Shown: piece after piece, positions 26,050 to 34,791 of the stretch
How positions within the stretch are numbered: position 1 is the first letter of the stretch
How the letters are laid out: the number at the start of each line of letters is the position of its first letter
Assembly (NCBI RefSeq): GCF_018424685.1
Contig: NZ_QTKX01000002.1
Location: forward strand, 372,001-436,000
Direction of reading: 5' to 3'
DNA length: 64,000 bases
From: Mesobacillus boroniphilus
Lineage (GTDB): Bacteria; Bacillota; Bacilli; Bacillales; Cytobacillaceae
Program-made: the position numbers and the translations under genes
The notes under the pieces: model-generated
What the model was told of the DNA's origin: nothing
What the model saw: only the letters and a program-made list of their open reading frames with translations
Databases searched by the model: none

Positions 26050-26541
26050 ATGAAAATTCGTAAATGGCTGGATATGCTGCTGTCTATCTTAACTGTTGTC
26101 AGCTTTGCTGGAGTCATTACAGTCGTGACGATCCAAATCATGTCCAGATACCTTCCTTATAATGCAATCTGGACTGAAGAACTGACACGATACTTATTCA
26201 TTTATGCCATTTGCTTTGGTGCTCCGCTTGCATTGATCCGTGGAGAATATATCAATGTCGACATGCTCATTTCGAGAATGTCTCATAATTTCAGACGTAT
26301 TTACGAAATCGTGATTTACGTTGTGTTGATCGTGCTATTCGGCGTGATGATCAAGACAGGATATGATTTTACACTGGTCGGTACACAGACTTCAGCGACA
26401 ATGCCGTTCAAAATGTCTGTCATCCATGCGGCAATCTTGATTATGTCAGTGCTTTTAGCGTTTTATTCTATTGTAAAAATCGTTAAGTTGATTCGTAACG
26501 AAGAAGACTTCAAGTCAGACATCGATGGAGGAGAGTTATAA
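26050..26541 (+). CDS. dctQ: TRAP transporter small permease (DctQ family)
   Basis: Small membrane subunit of the TRAP importer, 163 residues with four hydrophobic segments (about 12-35, 45-65, 85-105, 125-148). The family pattern RYLPYNAIWTEELTRYLFIY lies near 34-53. The ATG follows AAAGGAATGAAACT. Its stop overlaps the start of the large subunit gene (TAATG), which indicates equimolar synthesis. Confidence 0.92.
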   Translation: MKIRKWLDMLLSILTVVSFAGVITVVTIQIMSRYLPYNAIWTEELTRYLFIYAICFGAPLALIRGEYINVDMLISRMSHNFRRIYEIVIYVVLIVLFGVMIKTGYDFTLVGTQTSATMPFKMSVIHAAILIMSVLLAFYSIVKIVKLIRNEEDFKSDIDGGEL

Positions 26542-27812
26542 TGGCAGCCGTTTTATTCATTTCATTCATAGTGCTTATCTTTTTGGGCGTGCCGGTTGCT
26601 TTTAGCCTCGGTTTGTCTTCCTTGGTCTATTTGTTCCTGGCAGATATTCCTCTAACCATCATTCCTCAAAAAATGTTTGCCGGACTAAATTCCTTTGTTT
26701 TGCTTTGTATTCCAGGATTTATCCTTGCGGGTAACCTGATGAACGCCGGCGGGATCACTGACCGGATTATCAAGTTCGCGAATAACCTCTTCGGACATAT
26801 CCGTGGCGGATTGGGTTTGGCGAATGTTGGCTCTTCTATGGGCTTTGCGGGGATTTCCGGAACTGCACTGGCGGATACGGCCAGTATTGGTGCCATCCTG
26901 ATACCAGCAATGAAAAAGGAAGGCTATGGAGCCGGGTTTTCGGCGGCAGTCACTGCTTCTTCATCCACAGTGGGCCCAATCATCCCTCCGTCCCTGCCGA
27001 TGATTATTGTAGGTACATTAGCTTCTGTATCTATTGGAGATTTATTTTTAGCAGGCGCTCTTCCCGGGCTAATGCTTGGAATCGGATTGATGATTCCTAC
27101 TTACATCATTTCAGTTAAGCGGAACTACCCAAAAGGCGAAAGAAAATCCTTAAAAGTCATTTTTGAAAGTTTCATGGGTTCGTTCTGGGCACTATTCATG
27201 ACAATCATCATTTTATGGGGTATTCTGGGCGGTTATTTCACGCCGACAGAAGCTTCCATTATAGCGGTAATCTACGCTCTTGTAATCGGAATTTTTGTTT
27301 ATAAAGAATTGCCGATCAAAAAGATTCCGGGCATCATGCTATCCTCCATGACAACGACAGCATCGATCATGCTTTTGGTAGGGTTTGCTAACCTGTTTGG
27401 ATGGATCATGGTCAGTGAACAGATTCCACAGTTGGTCGCAGACGCGATTTTAGGAATCTCTGAAAATCCAATCGTCGTAATCTTGTTAATTAACCTGCTG
27501 CTATTGTTCGTAGGTACGTTCATGGAAACGATTGCTGCGCTTGTTATTTTGTTCCCTGTATTAATGCCGGTCGCTGCACAGGTTGGAATGGATCCAGTCC
27601 AATTCGGCGTCATGATGGTTCTTAACCTGGTCATTGGCCTGGTTACACCGCCAGTAGGTGTGTGCCTGTTTGTGGCCTCCCAGATCGGTAAGGTGCCGAT
27701 CGGAAAGGCAGCAAGGGAACTTGTACCATTCATCGGAGTCAGCCTGGTTGTCTTGATGCTGGTAGCGTTTGTTCCCCAAGTATCACTTTATTTACCAAGT
27801 TTATTTGAATAG
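26541..27812 (+). CDS. dctM: TRAP transporter large permease (DctM family)
   Basis: Main sodium-coupled transport subunit, 423 residues and about 12 membrane segments. Family blocks are [13 protein letters not shown] near 15, [21 protein letters not shown] at about 94 onward, and [13 protein letters not shown] near 140, all hallmarks of DctM and its ion-transporter superfamily. Translationally coupled to dctQ. Confidence 0.94.
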   Translation: MAAVLFISFIVLIFLGVPVAFSLGLSSLVYLFLADIPLTIIPQKMFAGLNSFVLLCIPGFILAGNLMNAGGITDRIIKFANNLFGHIRGGLGLANVGSSMGFAGISGTALADTASIGAILIPAMKKEGYGAGFSAAVTASSSTVGPIIPPSLPMIIVGTLASVSIGDLFLAGALPGLMLGIGLMIPTYIISVKRNYPKGERKSLKVIFESFMGSFWALFMTIIILWGILGGYFTPTEASIIAVIYALVIGIFVYKELPIKKIPGIMLSSMTTTASIMLLVGFANLFGWIMVSEQIPQLVADAILGISENPIVVILLINLLLLFVGTFMETIAALVILFPVLMPVAAQVGMDPVQFGVMMVLNLVIGLVTPPVGVCLFVASQIGKVPIGKAARELVPFIGVSLVVLMLVAFVPQVSLYLPSLFE

Positions 27813-27823
27813 GTGGTTTTAAA

Positions 27824-28843
27824 ATGAAGGCAGTCCAAATTCCTCAAGCAATGGAACTCGTAATTCAAGATTTAGAACAGCCCGCTATTAAGAATCCGGA
27901 AGATGTTCTTGTAAAAGTAAAGCGCGTTGGTATTTGCGGATCCGATATGCATATCTACCATGGCACGAATCCGCTTGCCACTTATCCGCGAATCCCTGGC
28001 CATGAAGTTGCCGGGGAAGTGGTTGAAGTGGGCTCTGCTGTTCAAAATGTAAAACCGGGAGACCATGTGGTTGTCGAACCGATTCGCTACTGCGGCGAGT
28101 GCTACGCCTGCCGCAAAGGCCGGCCGAATGTGTGCAAGTCATTGTCCGTTTTTGGTGTCCACGAGGATGGCGGAATGCGAGAATCCTTCGTGCTGCCTGA
28201 AAAGCAGCTTCATGTAGTCGATCCATCCCTTGATTGGGATGAAGCCGTTTTAGCCGAGCCATTCACGATTGGTGCACAAGCTGTTTGGCGCGGCGGTGTT
28301 GAAGAAGGAGATACAGTATTGATTCAGGGCTCGGGCCCGATTGGAATCTGTATTTTAAAAATGGCAAAGCTGCAGGGTGCAAAGGTTATCATGACGGATC
28401 TAGAAGAAGAGAGATTGGCATTCGCGAAGGAAAATGGAGCGGATGAAGTCATCAATGCTCGTGAAGTATCTGTTGAAGAAAAGGTGTTGGAGCTTACGGA
28501 TGGTGAAGGACCGAATGTAGTAATTGACGCTGTTTGTCTGCCATCGACTGTTGAATTGGGAGTAAGCGTCGTTTCTCCAGCAGGAACAGTTGTAGTGCTC
28601 GGTTTTGATGAGCGCCCATCACAGATTCCTCAGCTGCCGATCACAAAAAAGGAAGTTACGATTGTCGGCTCTCGTCTGCAGACGAATCAGTTTGGCAAGG
28701 TCGTCTCTTTACTTAATGAAAGAAAACTGAAGGGAAATGGTTTTATCACCCACCAGTTCCCGCTTGAGCAGGTAAAGGAAGCTTTTACATTTGTCGAAAA
28801 GAATCCGGGTGAAGTCCGGAAAGCAGTTATTGTTTTTGATTAG
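27824..28843 (+). CDS. Zinc-dependent medium-chain dehydrogenase (RspB/LgoD-like, aldonate 5-dehydrogenase candidate)
   Basis: NAD-dependent polyol or aldonate dehydrogenase of 339 residues. The catalytic zinc site is marked by [10 protein letters not shown] near 38 and [12 protein letters not shown] near 60. The structural zinc cysteines are [15 protein letters not shown] (about 89-103), and the Rossmann motif is GSGPIG near 168. Its relatives RspB and LgoD oxidise L-gulonate or L-galactonate at C5 to fructuronate or tagaturonate. Here the products would flow into the SDR reductase and UxuA encoded downstream, so an L-gulonate-type substrate is my inference. GGTGGTTTTAAA precedes the ATG. 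Confidence 0.83.
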   Translation: MKAVQIPQAMELVIQDLEQPAIKNPEDVLVKVKRVGICGSDMHIYHGTNPLATYPRIPGHEVAGEVVEVGSAVQNVKPGDHVVVEPIRYCGECYACRKGRPNVCKSLSVFGVHEDGGMRESFVLPEKQLHVVDPSLDWDEAVLAEPFTIGAQAVWRGGVEEGDTVLIQGSGPIGICILKMAKLQGAKVIMTDLEEERLAFAKENGADEVINAREVSVEEKVLELTDGEGPNVVIDAVCLPSTVELGVSVVSPAGTVVVLGFDERPSQIPQLPITKKEVTIVGSRLQTNQFGKVVSLLNERKLKGNGFITHQFPLEQVKEAFTFVEKNPGEVRKAVIVFD

Positions 28844-28853
28844 GGGCGATTTG

Positions 28854-29489
28854 ATGAACTTAAAAATAGAAACATTAAAGCAATTGTCTGATTCCAAGGT
28901 AGTCGCTGTCGTACGCGGCGGTACGGCAGAAGAGGCCATTCAAATTTCGGAAGCGGCCATAGAAGGCGGCTTCAGGGCCATTGAATTAACATATACAACA
29001 CCGGATGTTGCCAGGGTGTTCCAGACGCTGGCAGGAACCGATGCAGTTTTAGGCGCAGGAACAGTCCTGGACCCGGAAACAGCGCGCCACGCCATTTTAA
29101 GCGGGGCGAAGTTCGTGGTCAGCCCGAATTTTAACAAGGAAATCGCTGTCTTATGCAATCGTTACTCCGTTGCTTATTTGCCAGGCTGCATGACAATTAC
29201 AGAAATTGTTACGGCGATTGAAAGCGGCTGTGACATCGTTAAGCTGTTCCCGGCAAACCGTTTTGACCCATCGTTCATCGGCGCGGTCAACGGTCCCCTG
29301 CCACAGGTGCGGGTTATGCCGACAGGCGGAGTCAACCTTGATAATGTCAACGATTGGCTAGGCGCTGGCGCAGTCGCGGCTGGAATTGGCAGTGACCTGA
29401 ACAAGGCGTACCGTTCAGCTGGAAAAGAAGGAGTCACAGAGCTCTGCCATAAGTATATCAAAGCAGTAACAGGAGGGAACGCATCATGA
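28854..29489 (+). CDS. kdgA: 2-dehydro-3-deoxy-phosphogluconate (KDPG/KHG) aldolase
   Basis: Class I aldolase that splits KDPG into pyruvate and glyceraldehyde 3-phosphate. From the ATG at 28854 it has 211 residues, the normal length. The Schiff-base lysine lies in CDIVKLFPA near 126, and the conserved Glu in AIELTYTTPD near 43. An ATG was chosen over upstream in-frame codons because AGGGGCG lies just before it and the frame upstream is inside the dehydrogenase gene. It ends four bases into the uxuA gene. It completes the chain mannonate, KDG, KDPG, pyruvate. Confidence 0.9.
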   Translation: MNLKIETLKQLSDSKVVAVVRGGTAEEAIQISEAAIEGGFRAIELTYTTPDVARVFQTLAGTDAVLGAGTVLDPETARHAILSGAKFVVSPNFNKEIAVLCNRYSVAYLPGCMTITEIVTAIESGCDIVKLFPANRFDPSFIGAVNGPLPQVRVMPTGGVNLDNVNDWLGAGAVAAGIGSDLNKAYRSAGKEGVTELCHKYIKAVTGGNAS

Positions 29490-30547
29490 ATATAACGTTT
29501 CGCTGGTATGGACGCGATAATGATACTGTCACGCTCGATCATGTAAAACAAATTCCCGGCGTAAAAGGCATTGTATGGGCTTTGCACCAAAAGCCGGTCG
29601 GGGAAGTGTGGGAAAAAGAAGAAGTCAAGGCGGAAATGGATTATATTCAATCATATGGCTTTCATGGCGATGTGGTTGAAAGTGTGAATATCCATGAAGC
29701 GATTAAACTTGGAAATGAGGACCGTGACCGCTACATCGAAAAATACAAGCAAACAATCAGGAATCTGGGAGAAGTCGGCGTCAAGGTCATCTGCTACAAT
29801 TTTATGCCGATTTTTGACTGGACACGTACCGATATGTTCAAGGCACTTCCGGATGGATCGACTGCTTTATTTTTCGAAAAAGATAAAGTGGTAAATCTTG
29901 ATCCGCAGGAATTGATTGAAACTGTCGCTTCCGCTTCGGATTTGACGCTGCCAGGCTGGGAGCCGGAAAAAATGGGCCGAATCAAGGAATTGTTTGCGGC
30001 GTATGAAAGTGTAACAGAGGAAGACCTCTGGGAAAACCTTGGCTATTTCCTGAATGAAATTTTGCCGGTTGCCGAAGAGGCCGGAATCAAAATGGCTATC
30101 CATCCGGATGATCCACCATGGACGATTTTCGGACTTCCGCGCATCATGACTGGCAGAGAGAGTCTGGAGAAACTTCTATCAATCTCTGAATCTCCATCCA
30201 ATGGAATTACCTTCTGTACAGGATCACTCGGGGCAAGCCCTAAAAATGATATGGTGGCACTTGCTGCTGAGTTTGCGCATAAGTCACCATTTGCGCACAT
30301 TCGTAACGTGAAAATCTTTGAGAATGGCGATTTTATCGAGACTTCACATTTAACATCCGATGGTTCAATCAATATCAAAGGGGTAGTAAAAGAGCTATCT
30401 GATATCCAGTACGATGGATATGTTCGTCCGGACCACGGCAGACACCTTTGGGGTGAGGTCTGCAGGCCGGGATATGGTCTATACGACAGGGCGCTTGGCA
30501 TCATGTACCTTCACGGGCTGTGGGATGCATACCAGGCTTCAAAATAG
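29486..30547 (+). CDS. uxuA: Mannonate dehydratase
   Basis: Dehydrates D-mannonate to 2-keto-3-deoxygluconate in the hexuronate pathway. It has 353 residues, as usual for UxuA. Landmarks are FRWYGRDND at the start, CYNFMPIFDWTRTD near 97, the metal-site region AIHPDDPPW near 198, FCTGSLGASPKND near 238, and RPDHGRHLWGE near 312. Start and preceding aldolase stop overlap (ATGA). Its product is the substrate of KdgK at 22406. Confidence 0.95.
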   Translation: MNITFRWYGRDNDTVTLDHVKQIPGVKGIVWALHQKPVGEVWEKEEVKAEMDYIQSYGFHGDVVESVNIHEAIKLGNEDRDRYIEKYKQTIRNLGEVGVKVICYNFMPIFDWTRTDMFKALPDGSTALFFEKDKVVNLDPQELIETVASASDLTLPGWEPEKMGRIKELFAAYESVTEEDLWENLGYFLNEILPVAEEAGIKMAIHPDDPPWTIFGLPRIMTGRESLEKLLSISESPSNGITFCTGSLGASPKNDMVALAAEFAHKSPFAHIRNVKIFENGDFIETSHLTSDGSINIKGVVKELSDIQYDGYVRPDHGRHLWGEVCRPGYGLYDRALGIMYLHGLWDAYQASK

Positions 30548-30557
30548 GAGGGATACG

Positions 30558-31394
30558 ATGTTTCCAATCCATGAAAACTTAAAAGGAAAAACTGCGGTTA
30601 TTACCGGAGGAAGCGGAGTGCTTTGCTCCGAGATGGCACGTGAGCTGTCAAGACACGGCGTCAATGTAGCTATTTTGAACCGCACTGTGGAAAAAGGGGA
30701 AGCAATCGCAGGTGAAATCAACTCAGCCGGAGGTTCAGCGATTGCTGTTGCTGCAGATGTGCTGAACCAGGATTCTCTTGAAGCAGCCAAAGCTACGGTT
30801 ATCGAGGCATTTGGACGCGTGGATATCTTAATCAATGGAGCAGGTGGAAATCATCCTGACGCGATTACAGCAGTGGAGACATATGAAGAAGATTCAACTG
30901 AGAAGTCCTTTTTCGATATGGATGCACGCGGATTCTCTAAGGTGTTTGACACGAACTTCATCGGAACCTTTTTAACGTGCCAGGTGTTTGGCAAGGAGTT
31001 GCTTAAACAGGATGCTCCTGTCATCATCAATGTATCATCGATGAGCGCCTATTCACCGATGACGAAGGTTCCGGCATACAGTGCGGCCAAATCGGCCATC
31101 AACAACTTCACAATGTGGATGGCTGTCCATTTCGCTGAAACTGGCATGCGTGTCAATGCGATTGCGCCAGGATTCTTCCTGACATCGCAAAACCGCAATC
31201 TGCTGCTGAAAGAAGACGGAACGCATACAGACCGTTCCAAGAAAATCATCGCCCATACACCAATGAAGCGATTCGGACAGCCGAAGGACTTGTTAGGTGC
31301 ACTTCTCTGGCTTACTGATGAAGAATATTCAGGGTTTGTAACTGGAGTAACCGTGCCCGTGGATGGCGGGTTTATGGCTTATTCTGGAGTTTGA
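30558..31394 (+). CDS. uxuB: SDR family oxidoreductase, probable D-fructuronate reductase (YjmF/UxuB-like)
   Basis: NAD(P)-dependent reductase expected to form D-mannonate from D-fructuronate. From the ATG at 30558 it has 278 residues. The cofactor motif TGGSGVLCSEMA is near 16-27, NGAGGNHPD near 95, and the catalytic YSAAK near 174. The start follows AGGAGGGATACG. Bacillus species use an SDR of this length instead of the long UxuB of enterics, and the position directly after uxuA supports the role. The insert SAVETYEEDSTEKSF-like region typical of this subgroup is present as TAVETYEEDSTEKSFF. Confidence 0.82.
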   Translation: MFPIHENLKGKTAVITGGSGVLCSEMARELSRHGVNVAILNRTVEKGEAIAGEINSAGGSAIAVAADVLNQDSLEAAKATVIEAFGRVDILINGAGGNHPDAITAVETYEEDSTEKSFFDMDARGFSKVFDTNFIGTFLTCQVFGKELLKQDAPVIINVSSMSAYSPMTKVPAYSAAKSAINNFTMWMAVHFAETGMRVNAIAPGFFLTSQNRNLLLKEDGTHTDRSKKIIAHTPMKRFGQPKDLLGALLWLTDEEYSGFVTGVTVPVDGGFMAYSGV

Positions 31395-31410
31395 TAGAGG
31401 TTTTTTGCAG

Positions 31411-31447
31411 CATCCACAGAACACTGTTCTGTGGGTGTTTGTTTTTT
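31411..31447 (+). terminator. Terminator-like hairpin between uxuB and hxlA
   Basis: CCACAGAACA (31413-31422) pairs with TGTTCTGTGG (31425-31434; the central bases form the loop), with CA/TG extension, followed by TTTGTTTTTT. The next gene starts only 19 bases later, so this is either the operon end with read-through into hxlA or an attenuator. Confidence 0.75.
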
Positions 31448-31465
31448 AAAGAGGAGGGAACGACG

Positions 31466-32092
31466 ATGAAAATTCAGCTTGCATTAGACCGGCTAACTAG
31501 GGAAGAGTGTTTTTCTATTTTAGAAGAGACGTCAGATTATATTGATTGGATTGAGATAGGAACGGGTGTCATCAAGGAATATGGGATGGGAATAGTTCGT
31601 GAAATTAGCGAAGCCTATCTGCAAAAAACGGTAGTAGCCGATATGAAAACATGTGACGCAGGCCGGCATGAAGCGAAGCAGGCCTTTGAAGCAGGAGCCG
31701 ATATTATTACGGTAATGGCTTTCGCGCATAATAATACTGTAGCAGAAACACTTGAGGCCGCCCGGCAGTATGGTAAGAGAATTATGGTAGATTTACTGGG
31801 TGTTACCGACGTGATGAGGGTCAAGGAGCTTTACGGACTGGGAGTTGACTTGTTTTGCCTCCATGTAGGAAAGGACATGCAGCAGGAAGGCGCTCTCGCT
31901 GATTCCTCTCTGTACCGTCTGATAGAGGGTCTCGAAAATATTGAAGTGGCTATTGCTGGCGGCATATCCGATAAAACCATCAGCGCATTGAAAAATAGTA
32001 TAGTGGACATCGCCATTGTCGGAAGTGCGATCACAGGCAACAGCCAGCCAGGCAAAGCGAGCAGAGTAATAAGAGAGTTTTCAAAAGTATAG
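31466..32092 (+). CDS. hxlA: 3-hexulose-6-phosphate synthase-like (orotidine decarboxylase superfamily)
   Basis: Aldolase or decarboxylase of the HPS/KGPDC group, 208 residues. The metal and phosphate binding motif DMKTCDAG (DxKxxD) is near 60, and the C-terminal phosphate loop AIAGGIS / IVGSAITG is near 165-190. HPS condenses formaldehyde with ribulose 5-phosphate; its close relatives UlaD/SgbH decarboxylate 3-keto-L-gulonate 6-phosphate. The stretch HVGKDMQQEG resembles HPS more than UlaD. GAGGAGGGAACGACG precedes the ATG. With the partner-like hxlB 7.5 kb upstream at the other end of the cluster, HPS is favoured. Confidence 0.75.
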   Translation: MKIQLALDRLTREECFSILEETSDYIDWIEIGTGVIKEYGMGIVREISEAYLQKTVVADMKTCDAGRHEAKQAFEAGADIITVMAFAHNNTVAETLEAARQYGKRIMVDLLGVTDVMRVKELYGLGVDLFCLHVGKDMQQEGALADSSLYRLIEGLENIEVAIAGGISDKTISALKNSIVDIAIVGSAITGNSQPGKASRVIREFSKV

Positions 32093-32168
32093 GGTGCCTC
32101 CTATCTAGCTGCTTTCAGAATTGCATGTATTGCCTTATAATATTTTTGAATTGAAAGGAGTGTTATCA

Positions 32169-33902
32169 ATGGAGTGGAAGCACAAAGCTGAAAGATGGCT
32201 TGGTTTTGCTGAATTGGATAAGGAACTTAAAGCTGAGCTGGAAGCAATCCGTCATGATGAAAAAGAACTTGAAGAAGCGTTTTATAAAGATCTCGAATTT
32301 GGTACGGGTGGAATGCGTGGGGAAATTGGCGCCGGGACAAACCGGATGAATTTATATACGGTCCGTAAGGCGTCTGCCGGGCTGGCTGCTTATTTAGAAG
32401 AAAACGGTGATGAAGCGAAGCGCCGCGGGGTGGCGATCGCATACGATTCCCGGCATAAGTCTCCTGAGTTTGCAATGGAGGCAGCCAGGACGCTGGCGAC
32501 AAAAGGCATTCAAACATATGTATTTGAGGAACTAAGGCCGACACCTGAATTATCATTTGCAGTTCGCTACCTTCACGCTTACGCAGGGATTGTCGTCACG
32601 GCGAGCCATAATCCGCCAGAATATAACGGGTATAAGGTGTACGGGCATGATGGCGGCCAGCTTCCGCCTGAGAGTGCGGATAGGGTCATCGCAAAGGTAA
32701 ATGACATCGAGAATGAGTTAATGATCGAGGTTAAAGACGAACAGGAATTGCGAAATCAAGGATTGATTAAAATGATTGGATCAGAAGTCGACAGTGCCTA
32801 TCTGGAAAAGCTGATGACAATATCTGAGAACCCTGATCTAGCGGAGGAAGCGGATGTAAAGGTCGTTTTCACACCGTTGCATGGGACAGCGAACAAGCCA
32901 GTACGCAATATTCTAGATAAGCTGGGCTATAAAAATGTGCTGGTCGTAAAGGAGCAGGAGCTTCCAGACCCTGAATTTTCTACGGTAAAAAGCCCAAACC
33001 CTGAGGAGCACGCTGCATTTGAGCTGGCTATCAAAGAAGGAAAGGGAATCGATGCCGATCTATTGATTGCAACAGATCCCGACGCAGACAGATTAGGGAT
33101 TGCGGTTAAGGATGAGCAAGGCGAATATGTAGTTTTAACAGGCAATCAAACGGGCGCCTTGCTGCTTCATTATATTTTGAGCCAAAAGAAAGAAAAAGGA
33201 ACCTTGCCTGAACATGGAGTCGTACTGAAAACTATTGTCACCTCTGAGCTTGGCCGGACGATTGCAAAAGCGTTTGGGGTGGAAACAATCGATGTGCTGA
33301 CAGGGTTCAAGTTCATAGCCGAAAAAATCGGTGAGTATGAACGTTCAGGCGGATACAAATTCCTTTTCGGCTATGAAGAAAGCTATGGCTATATGGTTGG
33401 TGACTTTACCCGTGATAAGGATGCTGTCCAGGCTGCGATGCTGGCTGTTGAGGTATGTACATATTATAAGAAGAAAGGGATGTCGCTTCACGAAGCTTTG
33501 AATTCCATCTTCGAAGAATATGGATTTTATCAGGAAGGTCTCCAATCCTTGACATTGAAAGGAAAAGAAGGGGCTGAACAGATCAGGAAAACTCTTGATG
33601 ACTTCCGCGCGAATCCGCTAAATAATCTTGGGGAATGGAAAGTGACGGTTGTTGAGGATTATCTGAAGGGGATAAGAACGGAGGGAAGCCAGGAAGAAAG
33701 GATTGAGCTCCCTGCCTCTAATGTCATCAAATATTACCTTGAGGATGGAACATGGCTTTGCCTGCGTCCTTCCGGTACAGAGCCGAAAATAAAATTTTAC
33801 TTTGGAGTAAGTGGAAAAAGCTTATCCGAAAGCAAACACAAGCTACAACAGGTTGAACAACTTTTTATGCAGCTGGTCAAGGAAAAGATGGGCGTACAAT
33901 AA
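32169..33902 (+). CDS. pgcA: Phosphoglucomutase (alpha-D-phosphohexomutase family)
   Basis: Interconverts glucose 6-phosphate and glucose 1-phosphate, feeding GalU and the wall glycolipid and teichoic acid glucose supply. It has 577 residues, close to B. subtilis PgcA. The phosphoserine loop is [12 protein letters not shown] near 143-154, the metal loop DPDADR near 303, the sugar loop GYEESYG near 401, and the phosphate loop [12 protein letters not shown] near 540. The start at 32169 follows AAAGGAGTGTTATCA. It is separate from the operon before it and ends in a strong terminator. Confidence 0.93.
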   Translation: MEWKHKAERWLGFAELDKELKAELEAIRHDEKELEEAFYKDLEFGTGGMRGEIGAGTNRMNLYTVRKASAGLAAYLEENGDEAKRRGVAIAYDSRHKSPEFAMEAARTLATKGIQTYVFEELRPTPELSFAVRYLHAYAGIVVTASHNPPEYNGYKVYGHDGGQLPPESADRVIAKVNDIENELMIEVKDEQELRNQGLIKMIGSEVDSAYLEKLMTISENPDLAEEADVKVVFTPLHGTANKPVRNILDKLGYKNVLVVKEQELPDPEFSTVKSPNPEEHAAFELAIKEGKGIDADLLIATDPDADRLGIAVKDEQGEYVVLTGNQTGALLLHYILSQKKEKGTLPEHGVVLKTIVTSELGRTIAKAFGVETIDVLTGFKFIAEKIGEYERSGGYKFLFGYEESYGYMVGDFTRDKDAVQAAMLAVEVCTYYKKKGMSLHEALNSIFEEYGFYQEGLQSLTLKGKEGAEQIRKTLDDFRANPLNNLGEWKVTVVEDYLKGIRTEGSQEERIELPASNVIKYYLEDGTWLCLRPSGTEPKIKFYFGVSGKSLSESKHKLQQVEQLFMQLVKEKMGVQ

Positions 33903-34013
33903 AAATAGGGGGATGATCTTGTGCTTCCATGAAGCAGAGATCATCCCTTTTGGTGCCTGGACAAATAGACCTAAAACCAAAATCAACAACATCGCAAACA
34001 AGAACTTCTTCAA
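33843..34013 (-). CDS. Possible small secreted or membrane peptide (56 residues), antisense to pgcA 3' end
   Basis: A TTG start at 34013 lies seven bases after a good GGAGG and opens with [25 protein letters not shown] residues, a textbook signal peptide or single membrane helix. The frame then runs through the terminator stem and into the 3' end of pgcA on the opposite strand, and its second half looks non-natural (KLFNLL end). It may be the intact start of a gene whose remainder was lost. Low confidence. Confidence 0.3.
   Translation of the reverse strand: MKKFLFAMLLILVLGLFVQAPKGMISASWKHKIIPLFLLYAHLFLDQLHKKLFNLL
33910..33951 (+). terminator. Intrinsic terminator of pgcA
   Basis: GGGATGATCT (33910-33919) pairs with AGATCATCCC (33938-33947), with an inner GCTTC/GAAGC stem, then TTTT. 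Confidence 0.85.
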
Positions 34014-34040
34014 CCGTAAATCCTCCAATTAAAATTATAA

Positions 34041-34337
34041 AAGGCTGTTTTCGTAAAGAATGTTGTTAAAATCCTAAAGCCGATTTTAACGTAATATTTA
34101 CGCCATTTTGTAGTTCGGTATTAAGTTTGCAGGCTCTTTTCTCATAACAAGATTCTATTTGAGAAGATAAATAGTTCATTCACTCCTATTTTGTAGTCGA
34201 TAGCAACAAAGTTTGAGAAAAGAGCCTTATAAAAAACCGGAAATTATGTTTCTCACCCCATAAATCATACTTTAGTAATAGCATTTTATGTTTCAATTTG
34301 CTAATCACTCAGGAATCTTTTAGTAAGGCTGTTTTCG
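34041..34337. repeat. Composite intergenic repeat region
   Basis: AAGGCTGTTTTCG occurs at 34041-34053 and again at 34325-34337. Between them, GGCTCTTTTCTCA (34132-34144) and TGAGAAAAGAGCC (34214-34226) form a perfect 13-bp inverted repeat around 69 bases. No transposase frame is present. The pattern fits small non-autonomous or REP-like repeats common in Bacillaceae spacers. The rest of 33952-34589 holds no supported gene. Confidence 0.65.
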
Positions 34338-34589
34338 CATTAAAACGGCTTGGCCGCATACCCATCTGCTTCGGGGCTCTTTTCTTGCTGATTCTTAACC
34401 GGCATAGCCATAATACTCGTAATAATCCAGTAATCTTTCCTTTTGATTGAGAAAGCAGCAAAGTAACGAAAAAACCTTTGGTGACGAAGAAAATGTAATG
34501 AATTTGTTATCAGCTTTTAATAGCAAATTGCTATATTTATAAAGACTGGATAATCTAGATGAAAATGATGTTCCTATCTTTTTTTTAGG

Positions 34590-34728
34590 GTCAATGCAGG
34601 TGCTGAAATTGGGAGTATTGTCTTGCGTGTGGCTTCTAGTATAGCCAGCGTGATTGTGGTAATATGGGGATAGTCCATACTCGGCGATTTATGTAATAGC
34701 AGGGAGTGTACTGCTGGGAATCGGGTAA
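34590..34728 (+). pseudogene. Remnant of a small membrane protein gene (frameshifted)
   Basis: The frame from 34590 encodes a hydrophobic helix (IGSIVLRVASSIASVIVVIWG) ending in a stop at 34671. A second hydrophobic stretch (YSAIYVIAGSVLLGIG) continues in the +1 frame from 34678 to a stop at 34726. The two parts read like the end of one small membrane protein broken by a frameshift. No start or ribosome site is left. The family is not recognised. Confidence 0.4.
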
Positions 34729-34791
34729 GGCTTTTTTTGATTGTATTATTATATTGAAGCAATGTTTCATCGGAAGGATGGAGAATTTTTT

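Noticed and set aside
34574..34762. Minus-strand 62-codon frame opposite the membrane-protein remnant
   Set aside because: No ribosome site; the plus-strand hydrophobic remnant explains the region better.
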